64,000 nucleotides of DNA. It comes from Stropharia rugosoannulata. Taxonomy: Eukaryota; Basidiomycota; Agaricomycetes; Agaricales; Strophariaceae. Positions 54,785 through 64,000 of this stretch are shown here, piece by piece. Position numbers and translations under genes: made by a program. The notes under the pieces are model-generated. The model worked only from the letters and a program-made list of their open reading frames with translations, ran no database searches and had not been told where the DNA came from. The stretch covers positions 1,240,001 through 1,304,000 of the forward strand of contig JANCIK010000008.1 in NCBI GenBank assembly GCA_028532985.1, in the 5' to 3' direction. Numbering within the stretch: the first letter of the stretch is position 1; each line of letters begins with the position of its first letter.

Positions 54785-55553
54785 TACCATTGGATTTGAA
54801 TACGATGCGCGTATTACAACTAGACTACGATGAAGAAGAGCGTGAAGTAGATGAGGCTATCGCGCGGTTAGCAGAGGAAGAAGAGGAAGAGGAGTTCATG
54901 CAGATGGATGAACTACCAGTGGCCACTTTCCTTACTTGCTCAGATGAGCGCAGCGGGCTGCAACCGGGAACCATCATCATGGAAGACCCGTACGAACAGT
55001 ACGTCTCGACTCTGCAGCCAGGCGAAAAGCCTAAGGGACTTATTGTGGCGCGCGAATCGCACCATCTGAAGGCGGTGTTTCCTCTCATCAACGGCAAGGG
55101 ACACGCAGAGACGTTGCTCGACAGTGGGTCGCAGATTGTGTCAATGGCACAGGACACCGCTGAGCGCTTAGGACTTAGTTGGGACCCGGATTTCACTATA
55201 CGGATGCAGAGCGCGAATAAGCAGGTGGAATCCACCAAGGGCTTAGCACGCAACGTACCGTTTGTGTTTAACGGGCTGACAGTGTACTTACAAGTACATG
55301 TCATTAGCGCGGCGGCTTATGAGGTACTCTTGGGCCGGCCGTTCGAGATCCTCACAGAGAGCAATGTGAAGACGCGCGGCGATGGAACGGTTGAGCTTAC
55401 GCTCACTGATCCCAACACACAGCGCAAGCTGGTAGTACCCACTTATAACCGAGGGTGCGGTCCCAAGATTGTGCAGCGCAAACCTAAGTTGCAGGACCCT
55501 GGCACAACGGAAAACCCTAACGCAGATCAGGATTTTCAATCCTCGATGAATTG

Positions 55554-58500
55554 ATGCGTCAAGGAGAGGTCGCGTTGATGTTTGACAGGGATGATCGCAC
55601 GGGGAAAATAGAGATAGCAGGGTACGCGCTACCAAAGAATAAGAAGCGGTTTGGGAGCGCTGAGCTCAGGGATGTATACATGGCTCAAGCAGTACATGAA
55701 GCTAAGATGGAGGACAATGAAAAAGAAAGAATATACAAATATTTTCAGCAGCGCGAATGGCGCAAGGAAGAAGTAGTCAAAGGGGAGCCTAGAGGGCAGT
55801 TCCGCGCATCGCACGAGGAACAGGTCCCTAGTAAGAAACAAGGAGTAACGCGTAAGCGCTTGACTGGCAAGAATGCCACAACCGTTACGGTGCTCGCAGG
55901 AAAGAAGTATAAGCCAGTGGCTGAGAAAGTCAGGCCCGTTTATCAAGATTTACCAGAGAAGTTTAGAATAGTGAGGGAGATAAAAGGAGACCCACTGAAG
56001 GACATGCCGCAATTGTCACCACATCCGCCAGACTTCGTACCTACAGGTCGGTACACCACTGAGTGCATGGAAGGGATTGACAAGGCGCATGAAGGGGATT
56101 TCCTGTGGTCTGAGGAGCACAAGTTGGTGCATCAAGTTTTCATGCAGCAGAACGAGGCGTTCGCGTGGGATGACACAGAGAAGGGTAGATTCCGTACGGA
56201 CTTCTTCCCTCCAGTAGACATTCCCACTGTGGAGCACACGCCTTGGGTATTAAAGAACATTCCGATACCACCTGGGATGTATGAGCGCGTATGCAAGAAC
56301 ATCAGTGATGTGTGCGCATTCATGGGTACAATGGGTCTGCTACGTATTTACATCTCAGACTATGCGAAGCGCGCAGAACACATACAGCAGCTATTGCGTG
56401 GGAAAGAGCCCTTTGAGTGGGGGCCCGCTCAGCAAGCTAGCATGGACTCGCTGAAAGACGGTGCGCGCAACGCACATTGCGTGAAACCACTGGACTACAC
56501 ATTGCCAGGGCCGATTACTTTGGCTGTAGACACATCATGGCGAGCAGTAGGATTCTATATTTACCAGCAGGACCCACAAGATTCGAAGAAGAGGGTATAT
56601 GCGCGCTTCGGATCAATACTGTTAACGGAACGCGAGCAGCGCTTCTCACAGCCCAAACGGGAGTTGTATGGACTCTTACGTGCGCTACAAGCCTGTTATT
56701 ACTGGCTCATCGGTGCGCGCAAGCTGGTGGTGGAAACGGATGCCAAATACTTGAAGGGCATGTTGGATAATCCGGGCATGGGCCCTAATGCGACTATTAA
56801 TCGCTGGATAGATAAAATACTTATGTATCACTTCCAGTTGAAACATGTTGCGGGCAAAACCTTTGGTGCGGATGGTTTATCGCGTAGGGAAGGGCAACCT
56901 GGAGATGAGGCGTACGCGCACCAAGAAGATGATGATCAGGCGGTGGGACCGCTCGAATATGAGAAAGTCTATGAAGATGACCCAGATCCCCTGGACTTTG
57001 AAGAATTCAAAGAACAGATCGATGATCGTGGTGGGTATCTATACACCGGATTCCTCAATGAGTTGTTTGAAGGTCCCACTGCGCGCAAGTTACCAGAAGC
57101 ATGCTCCATAGGCTGTTTCCAGCAGGAGCTCGAGCGCGCACGGAAAGAGACGGAAGCGGAAAAGCGGGCCATGCGGGACTTCATACAGAAAGAGAGTGTG
57201 CCGCTCACGCAGCGCGAGTACTTAGAGAAATTCATACTGGCGCATGTGATACCCGACTCCAGAATAGAGGATCTGGAGGATGAGGAATACGATGAGCGTA
57301 ACAGGACGTCCGCTGGGAAAGACATGGATGAGAAATTGCCGATGATACGCTACTGGTTGCAGAATCCAACCACTAGGCCTAAAGGCATGACAGAGCGAGA
57401 ATATCAGAATTTTACGAGGAATGCTCGTAACTTCTTCTTAGACAAGGATGGGCGGATGTACCGGAGATCCATAGATGACGCGCATAAGTTGGTGATAGAT
57501 CAGGCGCAGCGGACACGCATGCTGCGCTCAGCGCATGACAGCTTGGGGCACAGGGGAGCGTACGCTACGCGCAAACTGCTAGCCGAGCGCTTCTGGTGGC
57601 CTGAGTTGGAAAGGGATGTCTACTGGTATGTGAAAACATGTCATGTCTGTCAGTTAAGGCAGAAGACGATCATCCAGATCCCGCGCACCGAGACACACAC
57701 GCCGTCTATCTTTCAGCAACACGCGGACACTATGCACATGTCCCCGGCCTCCAATGGGTACAATTACATAGTGCACAGAAGATGTGCGCTGAGCTCATGG
57801 GCAGAAGGGCGGCCATTAAAGAAGGAGAATGCCCGTGCAATAGCGCAGTGGATATTCGAGGACATTATCTGCCGTTGGGGCTGTCTACAAGAAATCATCA
57901 CAGATAACAGTGGACCATTCCGTGCAGCGCTCAAGTATTTAGAAAAGAAGTATGGGATTACAGGGATTACTATCTCCGCGTACAACTCACAAGCCAATGG
58001 AAAAATAGAGCGTCCTCATTGGGACATAAGACAGATGTTGTGGAAAGCGTGTGGAGGGACAGAAGGCGCGCACAAGCGTTGGAGTAGATTCTTCTACCAT
58101 GTGTTGTGGGCGGATCGCATCACTGTGCGACGAGGATTTGGGTGTTCCCCATTCTTCATGGTGACGGGCGCGCACCCCATACTACCGTTCGACATAGCAG
58201 AAGCGACTTGGCTGGTGAAACTACCAGATCGAGTACTGACTACGGAGGAGTTAGTGGGGTATCGCGCGCGCGCACTAGCCAAACATCGCAACACAGTAGA
58301 GGAGATGCGCGCACGAGTATCAAAGACGAAAAGAGATGCGATCAGGGCATTTGAAAAGAAGCATTCGGCTAAAATCCGTGACTATGTGTTTAAGCCAGGA
58401 GATGTAGTGCTAATGAGGAACTCGGGCATAGAATCCAGTCTGAACCGTAAGATGCTCGCACGATGGAACGGGCCTTACATTGTTATCGCACGAAAAGACG

Positions 58501-58793
58501 GTGGAGCATACTTAGTGGCAGAGATGGACGGCTCTGTGTTGAAGGATAAGGTGGCGGCGTTCCGCCTCATTCCCTACTTTGCACGAAGGCAGCTGCGCTT
58601 ACCGGAAGGCTTGGATGATATAATTGATCAGACCAAGGAGAACCTCGCTAAAATGTTAGAGGCGCCGGATTACGAACCAGCGATTCCCAAAGATTATATC
58701 TTTGATGAGCCCGGTGTACCCTCGGGTAGCGGTGCGCTTACAGTGGAAGAAGATGAAGAAGACGAGGATGACTGGGGCGAAGAAGACACTTAG
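55554..58793 (+). pseudogene. Gypsy pol: RNase H and integrase, reverse-transcriptase core missing
   Basis: ATG at 55,554 overlaps the preceding TGA (TGATG). The first 240 residues lead to IPIPPGMYERVCK, where the family normally enters the polymerase domain. Here the text jumps in frame at about 56,297 to NISDVCAFMGTMGLLRIYI, the segment after the catalytic core, and no xxDD motif occurs. RNase H is present (LAVDTSW, QPKRELYGLLRAL, VETDAKYL, GADGLSR). So is integrase: the HHCC zinc site (AHDSLGHRG..CHVCQ), catalytic D (ADTMHM), D (ITDNSGPF) and E (NGKIERPHW) about 35 residues after the second D, then a GPY-type end module (WNGPYIVIARKDGGAYLV). The loss is in frame, so the rest could be translated, but the product cannot reverse transcribe. 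Confidence 0.8.
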
Positions 58794-58920
58794 ATGTGCG
58801 AGCACCGTAGGAAGAAAAGTGACCACAATATAATATATTGGGTAAAGAAGATGGGGAATACAAAGAGAGCTAGCTACAGACGCCCCTTTAAGGCGTGCAG
58901 CGCACACTGAGCCGGGCTAT

Positions 58921-60237
58921 CTACTGGGCCGGTTTGTCCTCGGTGGCAGTAACGCCAGTAACGTCGAGGCTGCGCTGCAAGATGACAAGCTGCTCGACGA
59001 GGAGCGCGCAGCGCTTGAGGATGAAGTCGACCTTGTGGAGATCACAAATGATCTCTGCTTGTAAATCACCAATGAGGCGGCGCGTCACCAACTCGGAAGG
59101 GTTACCCGTATTAAGGGGCTCCTTAAGGAGGTTAGCAGCGGCATCAAGACAAGCATTGACCTTGTCATTGTCCAAAACGAGAGAAGTGCCTGAGGAAGAA
59201 GGGTTAGAAAAGATTAGTAAGAAAGTGGTGCGGTGCGCGCACCTTGCATAATAAAAGGAGAGTCGGGGAACGTAGGAACGCCCTCTGAGCCCAGCCTGGC
59301 TTTCTTAGGAGAGGCTTCACCTGCGGTGGCGTCACGGAAGGAGCGACGAAGCTCGGTCTGACGATAAGTCATGCCTCGACCAAGGGGACGAGAGCGGTAA
59401 CCAGGCGTGTCTCCGCGCTCGTGCTGGTATTTCTATAAGAATCTAAGTGCGCGCAGTGGAGACGGGTCAAACACACACCTGTTTAGGAGTATCAGGAGGC
59501 GCGGCGCGCTTCTTGTTAGGGCTCGGCTCGGGTGTATGCTGCCTGCTGGGAGGACCTCCCTCCGTCGCGGCTTCAACTTTATCGTCAAGGGCCATCTTTT
59601 TGAGAAGCATGTAAAGTTGCATGTTAGTGATGTCTGGTAAAGAAACCAAGGTTAGCCACACCTTGTCATCGTCAGAGTCAGGAGATGCAGTACCTCCAGG
59701 CGCGGAGGCGGTCTCAAGATCCGCAGTTGCGGAGCGCGTAAGAACACGAACGTTGCGCTGCGCGCACCAAAAAGGAGATTAAGTATAGAAAGGGTTAGGA
59801 GAGGAAGATGAGCGCACCGGTCCAGTAGGGGTATGGGTGCGCTGACGAGAAGCGGCAGCCTTGGCCTTGAGGACTTGTTCATGCAAGTTGATAAATGCGT
59901 TGGCGGCAGGGGAGAAAGAGCGAATGTGGTGGTCAGCCTCGAGCGACGTATATATGGCACGAGTCTCATTAAGGATCTCGATAGCTTCATTGTTGTTTAT
60001 AACGCGAGTGATACCGCCGTGCGCGTCGCGCCAGCAGTTCTGCAATCGTGCCAGACGAAGTCAGTAACATACAACAAGGGAACCGCGCGATGCGCGCACC
60101 AAATCGACAGCGAGTAGCTCCAGGCTGCCGGTGTAATTCGCAGGAGTGGCAGAGGCCAACCCACGAATGTCCTGGATCAGTGAGAGTTGATGCTTGACAT
60201 TGGTGAAGTTAAACAGAGGAGCATGAGTAGTAGCCAT
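58921..60237 (-). CDS. Antisense gene A of the gypsy element (5 exons, 373 aa), unidentified
   Basis: Exons: 60237-60076, 60039-59818, 59757-59479, 59432-59243, 59189-58921; total 1122 nt with consistent phases. It starts MATTHAPLFNFTNVKHQLSL. It has helical parts (EAIEILNETRAIYTSLEA), a basic, Pro/Ser-rich middle with NLS-like NKKRAAPP and SPKKARLG, and a helical C terminus (LVLDNDKVNACLDAAANLLK.., EIICDLHKVDFILKRCA). No known domain. The 3' end faces pol, 128 bp away. The intron borders or interiors carry TGCGCGCA in three of four introns. An uninterrupted multi-exon frame suggests it is or recently was under selection. Confidence 0.65.
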
Positions 60238-60764
60238 AGTGGTGGTTGAGAAAGTAGGAATAAAATGCGATGCGCTCATACAGAAACGGCGAGCGCTTAT
60301 ATAGCATTCACTGGGATGATCAGCGCTGCGCGCAGCTGGTGACCGACCGAACAGCAGGCCCAAGGAGTTAAGGAAGGAGGGACTTTACAAAAGGTCCAGA
60401 AGGGTCATAGTACAGGGCTACACCTGTCCGACGTTACATTCACGGAGATTGAGTGGGATGGAAGGGACCTGAATACAAGAGCCCATATAGCAACATGAGA
60501 TGGGAGGATCGTGCGCGCATTGCAGCAAAAGGGTGCGTGCATCAAAGGAGATGCAGGTCTTTCCCCGTTTGGCAAAATGATGTCCGTTTTGGGAATTGAT
60601 GCCGAAAATGCATAACAATGTTACCCGACAGTCTTATTTCAAATACAGGGTCATGACACATGTACCAAGGAATAGATGCTAGCTATGACTATAGATAGTT
60701 ATCAATGGAAAGACAGCAAAATGTCAGTTCGGGAATTAAACATCCTAAGAAGTGATTGTCAGGG

Positions 60765-61304
60765 TCAGCGCAGCGCATGAGGAGAAAGACCCACAGGAAA
60801 GAATTCCTCCTGATAAAAGACCTGGGCGGCATAATGAAGTTGTTGGAAGTGTTCAGAGTGAGGGAGGGTGCCGTAGCGCTCAGCATCGGTAGTGCCGCAC
60901 AAGCGCAGGACGAGCTCGCTATAGTGAAGCTGAGCGCACAAGTGCGAGATGCGGGGTGAGTGGCAGGTAGCTTCGGTCAGCGCCAAAGCCCGCTGCAAAG
61001 GATGTCAGAACGGTGCATGAGAACGGTAGCGAAGGGGACATGCGCGCACCGCATGGTCTTGAACATGACGCATCATGTCTAGGCAGATGGTCATGGGAAG
61101 CAGCGGTTCAGTCGCAGACTCGAGAACAAAGGGAAGGGCGCCTATGTAGATGCAGCAGACGCGCTCATGGTCATCGAGCGGAATATCAGCTAGCGCCCGC
61201 TTGGGTAGAGCAGCTAAGCATAGAAAGGCAGGATCAGACCTCGCGCGCTGAAGGAGATTACTTTCGGTATTAAGGGAGGGCATGATGATGAAAGACAGGG
61301 TCAT
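60765..61304 (-). CDS. Antisense gene B2 of the gypsy element (2 exons, 160 aa), unidentified
   Basis: ATG at 61,304 (MTLSFIIMPSLNTESNLLQR). Exon 1 ends at 61,050 and is joined over a 57-nt intron whose donor is GTGCGCGCATG to exon 2 (60,992-60,765), which reads RALALTEATCHSPRISHLC.. to the end EFFPVGLSPHALR. Without splicing a TGA would stop the frame just before exon 2. No domain recognised. It could be the second half of a longer gene with B1, but a stop separates them. Confidence 0.5.
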
Positions 61305-61354
61305 GGCTGGACCATATATATTACAAGACCATCCATCAGAAATGGTGCGTGGAC

Positions 61355-61834
61355 TCAATCGTAGCTGATATCATCTACTACAAGAGCGGCGTCAGGATCT
61401 ACGTCTAGAACGGTGGTGCCTGTTGGTTCAGAAGGTGGGAGGTTGTGAAAAGGCATGCCAAGATGGCTGTACCGATCGAGAAGGTGAAGAGCGGCGTTAC
61501 TGAGCATGCGCGCATCGAAATGATCATCGCTAAATCTGCGCTGAGCGCGGCCTTCGTAAAACACGATCATCATGACTAAAGGCAGGAATTGGTGGTTGAA
61601 GTCGATAAAACGCAAAGGCAGTGTAATCCGATCCTGGAGGAAAACGTCAGCAGAAAGAGCGCTTGCAGGAAATTGAGAAGTTACAAATGCGTGCACGAGG
61701 GACTGAGCAGATTGTAGAGGAAAGTGAAAGGGGCCGTTGTTGCAGTCCTCTGCGAGCTCCGCATGAACAGCGAGTTGTCTCAATATAGCAGTAAATTGGC
61801 GAGCCACGGCGGTGCGCTGATATCGGAGGGCCAT
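61355..61834 (-). CDS. Antisense gene B1 of the gypsy element (159 aa), unidentified
   Basis: Single open frame from ATG 61,834 (MALRYQRTAVARQFTAILRQ) to the TGA at 61,355. It is mostly helical, with FIDFNHQFLPLVMMIVFYEG and an acidic end (TTVLDVDPDAALVVDD). It lies 50 bp upstream of B2 in the same direction. No family recognised. Confidence 0.5.
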   Translation of the reverse strand: MALRYQRTAVARQFTAILRQLAVHAELAEDCNNGPFHFPLQSAQSLVHAFVTSQFPASALSADVFLQDRITLPLRFIDFNHQFLPLVMMIVFYEGRAQRRFSDDHFDARMLSNAALHLLDRYSHLGMPFHNLPPSEPTGTTVLDVDPDAALVVDDISYD

Positions 61835-62241
61835 AGCAGAAGGCAGAGAATCTGTCAACTGGGGACAGTTGAATTTATAGTGGGGGGGAGAGATGGCCTA
61901 GCCAAGCAGGGATAAATCCAGGAGCTAAAGGAGATAGAGCAGAGAGATCAGGAGCTCAGGACAGGAGCGGAAGTTGGTGGGCACATACTTGCAAGTGCAC
62001 GCCGGTCATATGCGCGCATCGCGCTTGGACTCGCTCAAAGGAGAACTGGCTGTTTAGGACACTATCTTGAGAAGAAATAAAGGGCTCAGGATCACACAAG
62101 AGGGAGGCAAGAAAATAATTGAAAGCATATAATACTAAACAAAGGCTATTCTACATATGCTAGATAGAATAGTAAGGGAGGGTACAAGAAGAAAATACAT
62201 AAAGAAAATTAAAGGTCAAAACGCGCGTCCCGCAGCAAGAC
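61835..62241. other. Spacer between antisense genes
   Basis: Upstream region of B1 and 3' flank of gene C, with TGCGCGCA at 62,011. No coding signal. Confidence 0.4.
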
Positions 62242-63773
62242 TCAGGTCTCCATATTGTCGCCCTCGTTGACAACTTCTTCGTCAGCGGAGGCCTCGGGGC
62301 TCGAGTCGTCAACAACGACGGGAGAAGACTTGTAGGACCGAATAGGCGCCTTGCCTTTGCCTTTGCCCTTGCCCTTGCTTTTGGGAACTGATGCGCGGAC
62401 CTTGGAAGCTTTAGAAGGTTGGGGGGCGGGGATGAAGGACGAAGGGTCTTGACGAGGGTGCGCGGGATCGTAAAAGGAGGAGGAGGGAACGAAGTCGACC
62501 GGATGGTCGGGGTCCAGAGGCTGGCATAGAGCATCGTAGGACGCGCAGAGAGCTGAGAGATCCATATGACGCAACGCATCGAAAGTCTCACAATCGGAGA
62601 AGCGCGCACCGATCACGACGTTTGTGGGGAGGGTCGCAGCCATAGCCTGCGCGAGCTGGACGAGCTGGATCAGCTCTGCAAAGTAAAGGTGCTGAAGGCC
62701 TCGGCGGGACTCTTCCGCGGTGTGCGCCTGCTGACCATAGGCCTCGAGACGGGCGAAGGAAGCTTGAAGCTCTGAAAAGAAGAGGAAGTCAGTGAAATAG
62801 AAAGAAAAGATAAAAGATGCGCGCATACCACGAGGAGAAGTTCGATGCCAACCAGAAGTCCCCTCAAGGGCACTGTTGAGTTCGACACTAGTCATTGTAT
62901 GGAGGCAAGGGCCCTGATTGCTCAAGCGACAGCTGGCGCATTTCCTGCCAGGACCGCGCAGGAGACAAAATGACTTGTGAGAAGTGGTGTCAGAAGATTC
63001 GTCTTGAGGGCGCCCGCAAAGAGAACAAGAAAACCCAGGCTAGTGTTGAAAGAGTTAGATAACACAAAATTTTGAAAGGAAACACAAAACGTACGATCAC
63101 GGCAGTGCTCAGCTGCTCTTGTGAAGGCAACTGGCGCATCTGGATGGCGTCAGGTAAAGGCCTGCCAGCCAGAGCGAGCGAAGCCGAATAGATGCCGGGG
63201 AGAAGGTTAAAGATGGGATAAGTTGACTGGTAGGCAACTTTTGAGCTGTCCACGCCGACCAGGCAAGGAAGCTCGGGGAGACCACTGGGGACCATCTCCA
63301 AAGGCACCACTTTAGTGCGCGACGCGCATTTCTTGGGAGGAGGGGCGGATGGGCGCGTACGCGAAGGACCAGCAACGGCCTCTTGAATCACTGTAAAAGC
63401 GTCAAGAAGAAGGAGGAGTCCCGTAATCAAAAGAACATTACCAGGGTCAGCGGCTGCGGAGCGCGCACGCTTAGCCATAGGAACGGGGGGCACGGGCAGG
63501 GAAGAAATGGGGACGGGCGTGGCGCGCTTGCGTTTAGAAGGCTTAGAGCCAGTGGGAGCGACAAGTGCCTGCGCTCGACTAGGAGGGGGCGCGGGGATTG
63601 GACTTGGGAGGGGGACAGGGTCCGGGGACGGCAGAGGTGGAGTCGGTGAAGGCGAGGCGTGCTTGCACTTTGCAGGCACGGCGGGAGTGGGCTCGGTGGG
63701 TGCGGGGTCTGGAGAAGGAGGGGGCGGAGTTGACGAAGGCGAGGCGCGCCTCTTGTAAGGGGACGCTGTGCGT
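62242..63773 (-). CDS. Antisense gene C of the gypsy element: basic, Pro-rich protein with a Cys cluster
   Basis: Open from just after a stop at 63,774; no ATG begins the frame, so the true start is probably in an upstream exon. It reads KRRASPSSTPPPSPDPAP, a long Pro-rich part with KPSKRKRATP and KRARSAAADP (NLS-like), then an intron (about 63,396-63,440). Next come GLPELPCLVGVDSSKVAYQS.. to QEQLSTAVI, a second intron, then RKCASCRLSNQGPC (C-x2-C-x6-C, half of a Zn2Cys6-like cluster). A third intron with donor GTATGCGCGCA precedes a helical end (ELQASFARLEAYGQQAHTAE..) and a Lys/Gly tail with acidic end at 62,242. A nuclear, nucleic-acid-binding role is suggested but unproved. Confidence 0.55.
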
Positions 63774-64000
63774 CACCCTTTATTTTTATTCATTTCGTCT
63801 TCCTTCACTTTCTTTTATTTTATTTTATTTTTATTTCTTACGCCGCGCGCAGCCCGTGCAGTGTACACTATGCTCTGCAGTGTGTACTGTGCACAGGCGC
63901 GCGCGGTTTACATCATGTGACGTACTGATGGGACACGTCCATCATGTGTTGTGCATATGATGTATGATGCACATCACATGAGGACGTGATGTGGTGGCTT
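63774..64000. other. Upstream region of antisense gene C at the window edge
   Basis: A T-rich tract (TTTTATTTTATTTTATTTTT, 63,811-63,831) and two GCGCGC words, then sequence rich in CATCATGTGA-type words. ACATCATGTGAC also occurs in the presumed 5' LTR (about 44,845), which is weak support for LTR-related sequence here. Confidence 0.35.

Larger units (their letters stand above)
47826..55554 (+). pseudogene. Gypsy protease frame, split by the LINE insertion
   Basis: Left part 47,826-48,334 (MKGNTGRVMRSGSDKPKN.. to KVPL) and right part from about 54,781 (VPLDLNTMRVLQ) to the TGA at 55,552-55,554. Both parts read in the same frame across the duplicated target sequence, so the uninterrupted gene had one frame of about 420 codons. 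The left part is basic and then acidic linker. The right part begins with an acidic run and holds a retropepsin with active-site LLDSGSQIVSM and the later VLLGRPFEIL. The interruption should block expression of the protease from this copy. Confidence 0.75.
44400..64000 (+). mobile_element. Very large Ty3/gypsy-type retroelement, right end outside the window
   Basis: Gag-like, protease, RNase H and integrase sequences lie in order on the plus strand (45,877-58,793), interrupted by a LINE (48,335-54,780). They are followed by at least four genes on the minus strand (58,921 to about 63,770). The whole span except the LINE carries the palindrome TGCGCGCA, which argues that the antisense genes belong to the same element. 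A leader with TATA-like CATATAAAC at about 45,024 suggests the 5' LTR lies in 44.4-45.8 kb, but no second LTR is inside the window, so the outer borders are estimates. The copy lacks its reverse-transcriptase core, so it is non-autonomous. Confidence 0.7.

Noticed and set aside
1..64000. Biosynthetic gene cluster built around the three P450s
   Set aside because: No terpene, polyketide or peptide synthase, transporter or pathway regulator is present; the third P450 is about 27 kb from the pair and separated by a transposon.

Overview
The window is nuclear DNA of a filamentous basidiomycete, most likely an Agaricomycete. The genes carry many short introns (about 36-65 nt) and microexons. Several families are typical of that group: multi-exon P450s, a DUF6534 membrane protein, a MAPEG protein, Tnp2/CACTA and Plavaka transposases, and a Ty3/gypsy element beside a Tad1-type LINE. 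About a third of the window is ordinary host sequence and the rest is mobile DNA.

Left part (1-16.3 kb). The 5' end of a CSC1/OSCA-like channel gene runs off the left edge. A segmental duplication follows (unit 1 about 1601-7860, unit 2 about 8169-12690). Each unit carries a decayed nucleoside 2-deoxyribosyltransferase-like gene (+) facing an apparently intact 12-exon P450 gene (-). The two P450s have exactly the same exon lengths and encode 515 aa each. Unit 1 later took in a 717-bp inverted-repeat element, and unit 2 preserves the unfilled site. A FYVE/SAP/RING ubiquitin ligase gene ends this part.

Middle (16,656-31,778). A complete CACTA-like DNA transposon of 15.1 kb lies between two convergent host genes. 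It has 42-bp terminal inverted repeats starting CACTCC and a TAG target duplication. It carries a Tnp2-type transposase (one 1-nt frameshift), a coiled-coil protein gene, a WD40 protein gene, at least two further unidentified genes, and a nested 753-bp inverted-repeat element.

Host block (31.9-40.9 kb). This holds a mitochondrial ribosomal protein mL59-like gene (-), a MAPEG gene (+), a DUF6534 7-TM-like gene (-) and a third intact P450 (+, 10 exons).

Right part (41.8-64 kb). A truncated Plavaka transposase and a 5'-incomplete unidentified gene are followed by a very large Ty3/gypsy element that continues past the window end. Its gag, protease, RNase H and integrase are readable, but the reverse-transcriptase core is missing. 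A full-length 6.4-kb LINE interrupts it with a clear target-site duplication. Beyond integrase lie at least four intron-bearing or short genes on the opposite strand. The gypsy region, including these antisense genes but not the LINE, is studded with the 8-bp palindrome TGCGCGCA (19 copies found by eye), often at intron ends. This marks the region as one unit and is the least explained signal here.

Exon coordinates were deduced by hand from splice signals, reading phase and family conservation. No similarity search was run.
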